Positions 1 to 7,240 of a stretch of DNA of 55,990 nucleotides are shown in pieces. A model generated the notes under the pieces. It did no database searches. It had not been told where the DNA came from and was given only the letters and a program-made list of their open reading frames with translations. Within the stretch, counting starts at the first letter, position 1. Every line of letters begins with the position of its first letter. The position numbers and the translations under genes were made by a program. The DNA comes from Specibacter cremeus (GTDB taxonomy: Bacteria > Actinomycetota > Actinomycetes > Actinomycetales > Micrococcaceae): positions 15,835-71,824 of the forward strand of contig NZ_RWKQ01000010.1 in assembly GCF_003946885.1 (NCBI RefSeq), written 5' to 3'.

Positions 1-136
1 CGCCGAGAAACTCGAACGCCTGCTCACCAACGACCCCGGCATGGGCGTCATCCGCCACGTCGACGCCGGCTACCACCGGGCGGTCGAGGTGGCCCGGGAA
101 CGCGGCGTGCGCATCCCCATGCAGGAACACAGCTAA
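1..136 (+). CDS. hutU: urocanate hydratase, C-terminal end (partial)
   Basis: Only the last 44 codons are present; the reading frame starts at base 2 and ends at TAA 134-136. The visible segment has the [10 protein letters not shown] and [11 protein letters not shown] patterns found at the extreme C-terminus of urocanate hydratase, the NAD-dependent enzyme that converts urocanate to imidazolonepropionate in histidine breakdown. The rest of the gene, including the NAD site, lies upstream of the window. A strong hairpin follows at once. Identification rests on a short but distinctive tail. Confidence 0.75.
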   Translation, partial: AEKLERLLTNDPGMGVIRHVDAGYHRAVEVARERGVRIPMQEHS

Positions 137-144
137 TCCGGTGC

Positions 145-188
145 GTGGCCGGGTTTAGCAGCTTCCCCAAGCTGTCCAACCCGGCCAC
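145..188 (+). terminator. nested hairpin after hutU
   Basis: GTGGCCGGGTT (145-155) pairs perfectly with AACCCGGCCAC (178-188). Inside it CAGCTT (159-164) and AAGCTG (169-174) form a second stem with a CCCC loop. No T-run follows. It may end the hutU transcript, or act as a leader structure, since the next gene's ribosome site starts about 30 nt downstream. Confidence 0.5.
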
Positions 189-227
189 CATCTCGAACCC
201 GACTTGATGAACCGCTCGAAGGACTTC

Positions 228-3050
228 ATGAACGCCGCCGTCGCCCCAAGCCCCGCCGCCGAAAGCGGACCACTGCAACGCATCCACGCTGCAGCCACGC
301 GCCCCGCCGTGGGTACGCCAAGCAGCGCATGGCGCCTTCGCACCGACAGTTGGGATTTTCTGGCCTACACCACCAAGCAACTGACCGCTGCGACGAAGGA
401 AAACGGCCTGGACGTCTTGCTGGCCGAATCCTTCCGGCTGCTGGACATCCTTGACTCCATCGAGCTGTACTTCGCCTCCCCCGGGCTTTCGCACATGGCG
501 GATCTGCGCATGAGCCTGACGGCCAAGGACTTCGGATTGGCCGCCGAACTGATTGACGCCGTCCGGGACGGCCTGGGCGATGCTGCCGCCGTCAATCCCG
601 ATCCCCCGGTGGCACCCGAGGCCTGGGAAACGGTGCCACACCCGGCCACTGCGACGGATTCCCGGCGGCGGTTCGAAGTCCTGGTCATCGATGACCTGTC
701 CCCAGTGAACCAAGAAGCCTTTAAGCGTGACCTGCTCGGCAGGCGCCGCAACGATGACGAGTTTGTCTATGACGTCAATATCGTTCCCAGCTTCGAGGAC
801 GCCCTCATTGCCGTGCTGCTCAACCCGGAGATTCAGGCCTGCGTCATCCGTCCTGGCTTCGCCCAGACGTCCCGGCAGCGCCTTGGACATGACCTGCGCC
901 GTTACTTGGACGCCTTCACGGGCGATGGCCCCGAGCCGCGGCATCCTGTCCAACGCATCCTCCGTCTCGCGAAGAAACTTTGCGAACTACGCCCTGAACT
1001 CGATCTCTACCTGGTCGCCGGCGTCGCGATCGAAAAGGTCGCTGGGTCGCTAACCAGCCACTTTCGCCGCATCTTCGCCCGGCAGGACGGACTGGAAATC
1101 CACCTGTCCCTGCTCCGCGGCGTGGCCGGTCGCTTCGAAACCCCGTTCTTCACTGCGCTGCAGCACTACAGCAAACGGCCTGCCGGCGTATTCCACGCCC
1201 TGCCCGTGTCGCGAGGCGGGTCGGTGGTGAACTCCAAATGGATCAAAGACATGGTGGAGTTCTATGGTCTGAACCTGCTGCTCGCGGAAACCTCGGCCAC
1301 CTCCGGCGGCCTCGATTCGCTCCTGGATCCGCACGGCCCGATCAGAGATGCGCAGAAGTTGGCGGCCCGGGCCTTCGGCGCCCAAAAAACATACTTCGTC
1401 ACCAACGGAACGTCGACGGCGAACAAGATCGTTCATCAATCGATCATCGCCCCCGGCGACGTCGTCCTGGTGGACCGCAACTGCCACAAGTCCCATCACT
1501 ACGCCATGATGCTGGCGGGGGCCCGGGTCGCCTACCTGGATGCCTACCCGCTCAACGAGCAGTCGTTCTACGGAGCAGTCCCCCTCCGCAGCATCAAGCA
1601 GACACTGCTGGACTACCGCCGCGCCGGCCGCCTGCACGAGGTCAAGATGATCACTTTGACCAACTGCACGTTCGACGGAATTGTCTATGACGTCGAACGC
1701 GTCATGTCAGAATGCCTTGCCATAAAGCCCGACCTGGTCTTCCTCTGGGACGAAGCGTGGTTCGCCTTCGCGGGATTCCACCCGCTCTACCGCCGACGCA
1801 CCGCCATGGCCGCGTCCCGGAAAATGGAACAGGACTTCCAGCAAGCCGCCTATGCGCAACGGCACGCCGAACAAGCGCGGGCCCTCCATGACCAGGAGAC
1901 CGGACAGCCTGTCTCGGACGAAAAATGGCTGGCCGCCCGGCTGGTGCCGGACCCGGCCAAAGCCCGGCTGCGTGTCTACGCAACCCAGTCCACGCACAAA
2001 ACCCTGACATCACTTCGGCAGGGCTCCATGATCCACGTCTACGACCAGGATTTCTCCCTGCGCAACGAAGACGCCTTCAGGGAGGCCTACATGACGCACA
2101 CCTCCACCTCCCCGAACTACCAGATCCTCGCATCCTTGGATATCGGGCGCCGCCAAGCCGAACTCGAAGGATACGAACTCATCCAGCGCCAGGCCGACCT
2201 GGCCGTCAGCATAGCCCAGACGGTCGCCCGACATCCCCTGCTGAGAAAGTACTTCAAGGTCCTGACCACCCGCGATCTCATCCCTGCCGAGTACCGGCGC
2301 GGCCGCCTGGCTGCCCCCCTGCGGGGAGGATTGGCGGCGATGGACGATGTCTGGCGCAATGACGAATTCGTCGTCGATCCGTGCAGGCTCACGCTGGACA
2401 TTGGACTGACGGGAATTGATGGGGACACGTTCAAACACGTCCACCTCATGGACCGGTTCGGCATTCAGGTGAACAAGACGTCGCGCAACAGCGTCCTGCT
2501 CATGACCAACATCGGAACCTCACGCAGTTCGGTGGCGTACCTCATCGAGGTATTGGTCAAACTCGCGGAAACCTTCGAACGGGATCGCGCGTCCCTGAGC
2601 CCGGCCGACCAGGAGGCAGACAGGTCTCGCGTGAGGGCCCTGACCAGTTCCCCTCCCCCGCTGCCGGATTTCAGCCGTTTTGCGGCACGCTACCGCAGCG
2701 GGGCCGATACGCCGGATGGGGACATCCGCGCCGCTCATTTCGACACCTACCGGAATGACGCGACGGCCTACCTCGCCGGGAGCGAGATCGTCCGCCGCGT
2801 CAAGGCGGGAGAGGAAATCGTCTCCGCCGGATTCGTCACCCCGTACCCGCCGGGATTTCCCGTCCTTGTCCCGGGCCAGATCATCACGTTGCCCATCCTG
2901 GACTTCATGGCAGCGCTCGACACACGGGAAATCCACGGCTACAGCCACCGGCATGGCTACCGGGTCATGGCCCCGGAGGCCAGATCTCCGTACCCGCCAG
3001 CCGCCGACCAGACGCCAGCGCCCTCAACACGGTTGCAAGAAACACGATGA
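228..3050 (+). CDS. Orn/Lys/Arg-type PLP decarboxylase, long form
   Basis: A 940-residue fold-type-I PLP decarboxylase of the prokaryotic arginine/lysine/ornithine family. These enzymes remove the alpha-carboxyl group of a basic amino acid to give a polyamine or diamine. I chose ATG 228 because AAGGA sits 5 nt upstream; ATG 204 is the longest option and has no ribosome site. The first ~290 residues are a variable N-terminal region with a receiver-like section (VLVIDD motif near residue 150), as in the wing domain of biodegradative decarboxylases. The PLP domain follows, with TNGTSTANK (around residue 395), WDEAWFAF (around 510) and the Schiff-base lysine in STHKTLTSLRQG (K591). The family is usually 700-760 residues, so this is a long version. 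Substrate cannot be read from sequence. It sits between hutU and an IclR regulator. Confidence 0.85.
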   Translation: MNAAVAPSPAAESGPLQRIHAAATRPAVGTPSSAWRLRTDSWDFLAYTTKQLTAATKENGLDVLLAESFRLLDILDSIELYFASPGLSHMADLRMSLTAKDFGLAAELIDAVRDGLGDAAAVNPDPPVAPEAWETVPHPATATDSRRRFEVLVIDDLSPVNQEAFKRDLLGRRRNDDEFVYDVNIVPSFEDALIAVLLNPEIQACVIRPGFAQTSRQRLGHDLRRYLDAFTGDGPEPRHPVQRILRLAKKLCELRPELDLYLVAGVAIEKVAGSLTSHFRRIFARQDGLEIHLSLLRGVAGRFETPFFTALQHYSKRPAGVFHALPVSRGGSVVNSKWIKDMVEFYGLNLLLAETSATSGGLDSLLDPHGPIRDAQKLAARAFGAQKTYFVTNGTSTANKIVHQSIIAPGDVVLVDRNCHKSHHYAMMLAGARVAYLDAYPLNEQSFYGAVPLRSIKQTLLDYRRAGRLHEVKMITLTNCTFDGIVYDVERVMSECLAIKPDLVFLWDEAWFAFAGFHPLYRRRTAMAASRKMEQDFQQAAYAQRHAEQARALHDQETGQPVSDEKWLAARLVPDPAKARLRVYATQSTHKTLTSLRQGSMIHVYDQDFSLRNEDAFREAYMTHTSTSPNYQILASLDIGRRQAELEGYELIQRQADLAVSIAQTVARHPLLRKYFKVLTTRDLIPAEYRRGRLAAPLRGGLAAMDDVWRNDEFVVDPCRLTLDIGLTGIDGDTFKHVHLMDRFGIQVNKTSRNSVLLMTNIGTSRSSVAYLIEVLVKLAETFERDRASLSPADQEADRSRVRALTSSPPPLPDFSRFAARYRSGADTPDGDIRAAHFDTYRNDATAYLAGSEIVRRVKAGEEIVSAGFVTPYPPGFPVLVPGQIITLPILDFMAALDTREIHGYSHRHGYRVMAPEARSPYPPAADQTPAPSTRLQETR

Positions 3051-3125
3051 ACCGGCCAGCACACCGGCAGGAACTCGTGCACCCCGTCCGGAATACCGGA
3101 CTGCGGGGCGGCGTATTCTTGCAGC

Positions 3126-3965
3126 ATGAATAGCCCGCTGGCGCGCTCCAAGGCCCCCGCCGCCGCACAGGTGCTTGCGATACTCAGGTTCGTGGCCGAA
3201 CAGGCTGCCCCGGTTGGCGCGTCGGTGATCGCGCGTGACGTCGGGCTGCCCCGGTCCACGACCTACCAGCTGATCACGACCCTGATCGACGACGGCTTTC
3301 TCGTGCACCTGCCCGAGGAGCGCAAGTACGCGCTCGGCGTGACGGCCCACGAACTGGGGACGGGATACTCGAGGCAGGCTCCGCTGCAGCGCATTGCTCG
3401 GTATCCGCTGACCCAGTTGGTGAGCAGGACCAAGCGTACGGCCCATCTCGCGGTGATGCACGGCAGGGACGTCATCTACGTCATCGTCGAACGCGCGCCG
3501 CGGCAAAGGCCGCTGGTAACGGACACCGGCATCCGGCTGCCGGCCCACTTGACGGCCAGCGGCCGGGCGATGATGGCGCAAATGGATCGCGCCCAAGTGG
3601 CCGCACTGTTTCCCGGTTCCGAGGCTTTCACGGCCCGAAACGAGAAGGGGCCGCAATCGTTGCCGGCGCTGCAGAACCTGCTGTCAAGGGCACGGACACT
3701 CGGATATGCGTGGGAACAGGACGAGATCACGGAGGGATTCTCCTCCGTCGCCGTCGCCGTCCTCGATCGGGGGCGCTACCCCGTGGCCAGCGTGACGTTG
3801 ACAGTTCCCAACCGAGCCTTTCCCGGAGGCACTCGGAGCCGGACCAAGGATGCGGAGACGGCCGAGGAACGGGCGATGCGGATCGAAGACGTTGCCAGGC
3901 AGTGGATACCCGAGGTGAGCCGCTGCGCCCGCGAGATTTCCCGCCGACTGGGCACCCACACCTAG
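3126..3965 (+). CDS. IclR-family transcriptional regulator
   Basis: A 279-residue DNA-binding regulator. The N-terminal winged helix-turn-helix (about residues 13-75) carries the ARDVGLPRSTTYQLITTL recognition pattern. The C-terminal IclR effector domain (about 85-275) contains the GRDVIYVIVE strand and the LPAHLTASGRAMMA segment typical of the family. It begins 75 nt after the decarboxylase stop and may control it, the upstream hut genes, or both. IclR-type regulators of histidine use are known in corynebacteria, which makes hut control plausible but unproven here. It ends in a hairpin shared with the convergent cys operon. Confidence 0.85.
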   Translation: MNSPLARSKAPAAAQVLAILRFVAEQAAPVGASVIARDVGLPRSTTYQLITTLIDDGFLVHLPEERKYALGVTAHELGTGYSRQAPLQRIARYPLTQLVSRTKRTAHLAVMHGRDVIYVIVERAPRQRPLVTDTGIRLPAHLTASGRAMMAQMDRAQVAALFPGSEAFTARNEKGPQSLPALQNLLSRARTLGYAWEQDEITEGFSSVAVAVLDRGRYPVASVTLTVPNRAFPGGTRSRTKDAETAEERAMRIEDVARQWIPEVSRCAREISRRLGTHT

Positions 3966-4012
3966 CGGACCTGGCCGAAGCGGAGCGCATCCTGGACGAG
4001 GGCGACACGAGC

Positions 4013-4031
4013 ACCCCGGCGGGTCCGGGGT
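4013..4031. terminator. hairpin between convergent iclR and cysN
   Basis: ACCCCGG (4013-4019) pairs with CCGGGGT (4025-4031) over a 5-nt loop in the 91-nt gap between two convergent genes. A bidirectional terminator is likely. There is no T-run, and its right arm runs into a repeat unit. Confidence 0.45.
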
Positions 4032-4052
4032 CTCGACGAACTCGACCACCGG
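4029..4052. repeat. VELVET-family repeat, single unit
   Basis: One inverted unit, GGTCTCGACGAACTCGACCACC, with one arm base differing from the consensus. It lies just past the cysN stop codon (4057). Confidence 0.75.
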
Positions 4053-4056
4053 CGCG

Positions 4057-5484
4057 TCAGATGACGTAGCGCTCGTCCTCGTGGTCGCCCGGGTGGTCCT
4101 TGACAAGCCCCGCGGCCAGCGTGTTGCCGTCCTGCGGATCGATCACCAGGAACGCCCCGGTGCGGCGATGCCGCGCATACGTCTCCACGGGCAGCGGGGA
4201 GGCCAGGCGCAGCTGCGCCGAGCCGATGTCGTTCAGGTCCAGCCCGGACGCCGGCGCCTCGGCGAACGTATCCAGGTCCAGCTTGCCGGTGACGGCACGG
4301 ACCAGCGCCTGCACGGTCTTGCTGCCCTGCTTCACCAGTACCTTGGCGCCCTCGCGCAGCGGCTTCGTCGACAGCCAGCACAGCTCGGCGTACACGTCCT
4401 GCGACGGCTCGCCGAACGTGCCGCGGGCCGCGACCAGGTCGCCGCGGGCGATGTCGATCTCGTCGGCCAGGCGCAGCGACACCGACTGCGGCGCCACGGC
4501 CGTCTCCAGCGACCGGCCGGCGAAGTCAATGCCCGTCACAACCGTGGAACGCCCCGACGGCAGCACGGTGACCGCGTCCCCCACGGACACGGACCCCGAC
4601 GCCACCTGCCCCGCATAGGCGCGGTAATCACGGAAGGCGGCACCGCCGTCGTCCGCGGCGAGCTCCGGCGCCAGCGCACCCTGCGGCCGGATCACCAGCT
4701 GCACCGGGAACCGGAACGGCTCCAGCCCGCGCTCCAGCTCGTCCGTGGTGGGCAGCGTCTCCAACAGCGTCAGCAGCGTGGGCCCCGTGTACCAGGGGGT
4801 GTGCGCGGAGCGGTCCACCACGTTGTCGCCCTCCAGCGCGGACACGGGCACGACGGCGACGCCGTCCAGTCCCAGCTCGGTGCCCACCGCCTGCACGTCG
4901 GCCCGGATCGCCGCAAACACGGCCTCGCTGTAGTCGACCAGGTCGATCTTGTTCACGGCCACCACAACGTTGGGCACGCGCAGCAGGCGCAGCACGGACA
5001 GGTGCCGGCGGGTCTGCTCCAGCACGCCCTTGCGGGCGTCGATGAGGACGACGACGGCGTCCGCCGTGGACGCGCCGGTCACCGTGTTCTTGGTGTACTG
5101 CACGTGGCCGGGGCAGTCGGCCAGGATGAACGAGCGCCGGTCCGTGGCGAAGTAGCGGTAGGCCACATCGATCGTGATGCCCTGCTCGCGTTCGGCCCGC
5201 AGGCCGTCGGTCAGCAGCGCCAGGTCGATCTTCTGCCCGCTCGCCGAGTCGCCGCCGAAGCCGCGGTCCGCGGAGGTGCGGGCGACGGCGTCGAGCGTGT
5301 CGGCCAGGATCGCCTTGGAATCGTGCAGCAGCCGGCCCACCAGCGTCGACTTGCCGTCGTCCACGGACCCGGCCGTGGCGAAGCGAAACAGCGTACCGGC
5401 CGTGGTTGAGCCTGTGCCGGTGGTCGAGCTTGTCGAGACCTGGGTCTCGACAAGCTCGACCGCCGGTGCATTGGGAGTGCTCAT
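4057..5484 (-). CDS. cysN: sulfate adenylyltransferase subunit 1 (GTPase)
   Basis: A 475-residue EF-Tu-like GTPase that drives sulfate activation to adenosine 5'-phosphosulfate (APS) by the catalytic partner CysD. The G1 loop GSVDDGKST lies near residues 38-46, G3 is DCPGHVQY and G4 is NKIDLV. Domains 2 and 3 follow the GTPase domain. No CysC (APS kinase) domain is fused at the C-terminus, which agrees with the APS reductase encoded next door. The ATG overlaps the cysD stop (ATGA). Residues 7-28 (VELVET, VSTSSTT) are encoded by a genomic repeat; no alternative start lies between it and G1, so the repeat must be translated. Confidence 0.95.
   Translation of the reverse strand: MSTPNAPAVELVETQVSTSSTTGTGSTTAGTLFRFATAGSVDDGKSTLVGRLLHDSKAILADTLDAVARTSADRGFGGDSASGQKIDLALLTDGLRAEREQGITIDVAYRYFATDRRSFILADCPGHVQYTKNTVTGASTADAVVVLIDARKGVLEQTRRHLSVLRLLRVPNVVVAVNKIDLVDYSEAVFAAIRADVQAVGTELGLDGVAVVPVSALEGDNVVDRSAHTPWYTGPTLLTLLETLPTTDELERGLEPFRFPVQLVIRPQGALAPELAADDGGAAFRDYRAYAGQVASGSVSVGDAVTVLPSGRSTVVTGIDFAGRSLETAVAPQSVSLRLADEIDIARGDLVAARGTFGEPSQDVYAELCWLSTKPLREGAKVLVKQGSKTVQALVRAVTGKLDLDTFAEAPASGLDLNDIGSAQLRLASPLPVETYARHRRTGAFLVIDPQDGNTLAAGLVKDHPGDHEDERYVI
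5402..5466. repeat. VELVET-family repeat inside cysN N-terminus
   Basis: It contains a perfect 19-bp inverted pair: 5422-5440 (GGTCGAGCTTGTCGAGACC) and 5443-5461, separated by TG, plus a diverged half unit at 5402-5419. It is read in frame as cysN codons 7-28. In the mRNA the pair could form a very stable hairpin close to the start codon. Confidence 0.9.
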
Positions 5485-6461
5485 CAGAAGTACCCGTCCT
5501 TCTTGCGGTCTTCCATGGCCGCCTCGGAAATCCTGTCGTCGGCGCGCGTGGCGCCGCGTTCGGTCAGCGTGGACGCGGCCACTTCGCGGACCACGTCATG
5601 GACGGTCGCCGCGTCGGAGGCGACGGCCCCGGTGCAGGACATGTCCCCCACCGTGCGGTAGCGGACCTGCTTGACGATCACTTCCTCCTCGGGGCGTGGC
5701 TGCGAGACCTCGCCCACTGCGCGCCACATGCCGTCGCGGGCGAACACCTCGCGGTCGTGGGCGTAGTACAGCGGCGGCAGCTCGATGTTTTCGCGGGCGA
5801 TGTACCGCCACACGTCCAGCTCGGTCCAGTTGCTGATCGGGAAGGCCCGCACATGCTGGCCCACGGTGTGCCGGCCGTTGTACAGGTTCCACAGCTCGGG
5901 GCGCTGGTTGCGGGGGTCCCACTGGCCGAACTCGTCGCGCAGCGAGAGGATGCGCTCCTTCGCCCGGGCCTTGTCCTCGTCCCGGCGGCCGCCGCCGAAC
6001 ACGGCGTCGAACCGGTTCCGGGCGATCGCGTCCAGCAGCGGCACGGTCTGCAACGGGTTGCGGGTGCCGTCGGCGCGCTCGGCCAGCTCGCCGCGGTCGA
6101 TGAACTCCTGCACGGAGCCCACCTCCAGCCGCAGCCCCAGACGTGCCACCGTGCGGTCGCGGAACTCGATGACCTCCGGGAAGTTATGGCCGGTGTCCAC
6201 GTGCAGCACCGGGAACGGCACCTTGCCCGGCCAGAACGCCTTCGTGGCCAGGTGCAGCATCAGCACGGAGTCCTTGCCGCCGGAGAACAGCAGCGCCGGG
6301 CGCTCGAACTCGGCCACCACCTCGCGGATGATGTGGATGGCCTCGGCCTCGAGCAGGTCCAGGCTGGTCAGGCCGTGGGTCTGGGTCTCGACAAGGTCAG
6401 GGGTCTCGACAAGCTCGACCACCGACTCAACCACCGATTCGTCAATTGTCTGGGTGCTCAT
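5484..6461 (-). CDS. cysD: sulfate adenylyltransferase subunit 2
   Basis: A 325-residue catalytic subunit of ATP sulfurylase, an ATP pyrophosphatase-fold enzyme making APS from ATP and sulfate with CysN. The PP-loop is SGGKDSVLML (about residues 54-63). HVDTGHNFPEVIEFRD and GGGRRDEDKARAKER are further signatures, and the C-terminus ends RKKDGYF as usual. The start is ATG 6461, which overlaps the cysH stop as ATGA; a longer reading frame exists upstream but is overlapped by cysH. Residues ~10-27 are repeat-derived (VVELVETPDLVET) and replace the normal short N-terminus before LLEAEAIHIIREV. Confidence 0.95.
   Translation of the reverse strand: MSTQTIDESVVESVVELVETPDLVETQTHGLTSLDLLEAEAIHIIREVVAEFERPALLFSGGKDSVLMLHLATKAFWPGKVPFPVLHVDTGHNFPEVIEFRDRTVARLGLRLEVGSVQEFIDRGELAERADGTRNPLQTVPLLDAIARNRFDAVFGGGRRDEDKARAKERILSLRDEFGQWDPRNQRPELWNLYNGRHTVGQHVRAFPISNWTELDVWRYIARENIELPPLYYAHDREVFARDGMWRAVGEVSQPRPEEEVIVKQVRYRTVGDMSCTGAVASDAATVHDVVREVAASTLTERGATRADDRISEAAMEDRKKDGYF
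6381..6432. repeat. VELVET-family repeat inside cysD N-terminus
   Basis: Two inverted-orientation units, one degenerate (GTCTCGACAAGGTCAGG) and one intact (GGTCTCGACAAGCTCGACCACC), are read in frame as about codons 10-27 of cysD. Confidence 0.85.
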
Positions 6462-7240
6462 ACGTGTAGTCCGCATTCTGTCTTGGAGGTTCCGGCCCAA
6501 CGACCGGAGCGGGGGTCCGCGCCGGGGGCCACTTTCTGCGTGCAGGGGGCGCAGCCGATGGACGGGTAGCCCTGGCCCAGTAGGGGGTTGACGGGCAGCA
6601 GGTTGTCCTCGGCGTAGGCCATCAACTCGTCGTACGTCCACGCCGCCACCGGGTTGACCTTGACCAGCCCGTTCTTCGCGTCCCACGTGACCAGCGGCGT
6701 GTTGGTCCGGGTGGGGGCCTCGTCCCGGCGCACGCCGGTGAACCACAGCTCGTACCCGGCCAGCGCATTGCTGAGCGGCGCCACCTTGCGCAGTGCGCAG
6801 CACTGGGCGGGGTCGCGGGCGAACAAATCTTTGCCGAGCAGCGAATCCTGCTGCGCGACGGTGTGTTCGGGCAGCACGTCGACGATGGTAACGCGCAGGT
6901 TCGCCGCCACCTCGTCACGTGTGGCATAGGTTTCGTCGAAGTGGTAGCCGGTGTCCAGGAACAGCACGTCCACGCCGGGCAGCTGGTCGGCGACGAGCGC
7001 CGGCAGGACGGAATCGGCCATGGAACAGGCGACGGCGGTGGCTTGCGTTTCGAAGTTGCGCGCCACCCAGCCGATGACGTCGGCGGCGGGCGCGTCCCAG
7101 CCGAGTTCCGCCGCACCGGCCGCCGCCAGGACGCGCAGCTCGTCGCGGGTGCGAACGGTGGTTGAGCCCGTCGAAACCTGGGTCTCGACGTGCTCGACCA
7201 CCGGGGTCTCGACAGGCTCGACCACCGGGGTCTCGCTCAT
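6458..7240 (-). CDS. cysH: APS (adenylyl-sulfate) reductase
   Basis: A 260-residue assimilatory reductase that converts APS to sulfite with thioredoxin as electron donor. Cys147-Cys148 and Cys230/Cys233 (CxxC) give the [4Fe-4S] ligand pattern of APS reductases rather than cluster-free PAPS reductases. The catalytic Cys256 lies in the ECGLH tail. FLDTGYHFDETY and GVRRDEAPTR are substrate-binding motifs. The ATG at 7240 overlaps the cysI stop (ATGA). Residues 3-28 derive from a repeat array (VEPVET, VEHVET, VSTGSTT); no start codon follows it before conserved sequence, so the repeats are part of the protein. Confidence 0.95.
   Translation of the reverse strand: MSETPVVEPVETPVVEHVETQVSTGSTTVRTRDELRVLAAAGAAELGWDAPAADVIGWVARNFETQATAVACSMADSVLPALVADQLPGVDVLFLDTGYHFDETYATRDEVAANLRVTIVDVLPEHTVAQQDSLLGKDLFARDPAQCCALRKVAPLSNALAGYELWFTGVRRDEAPTRTNTPLVTWDAKNGLVKVNPVAAWTYDELMAYAEDNLLPVNPLLGQGYPSIGCAPCTQKVAPGADPRSGRWAGTSKTECGLHV
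7157..7232. repeat. VELVET-family repeat inside cysH N-terminus
   Basis: Three units (GGTTGAGCCCGTCGAAACC, then inverted GGTCTCGACGTGCTCGACC and GGTCTCGACAGGCTCGACC) are translated as codons 3-28 of cysH. Confidence 0.9.

Noticed and set aside
4081-5409. 442-codon plus-strand frame opposite cysN
   Set aside because: Shadow of cysN caused by high GC; rich in His/Gln/Arg with no family motif.
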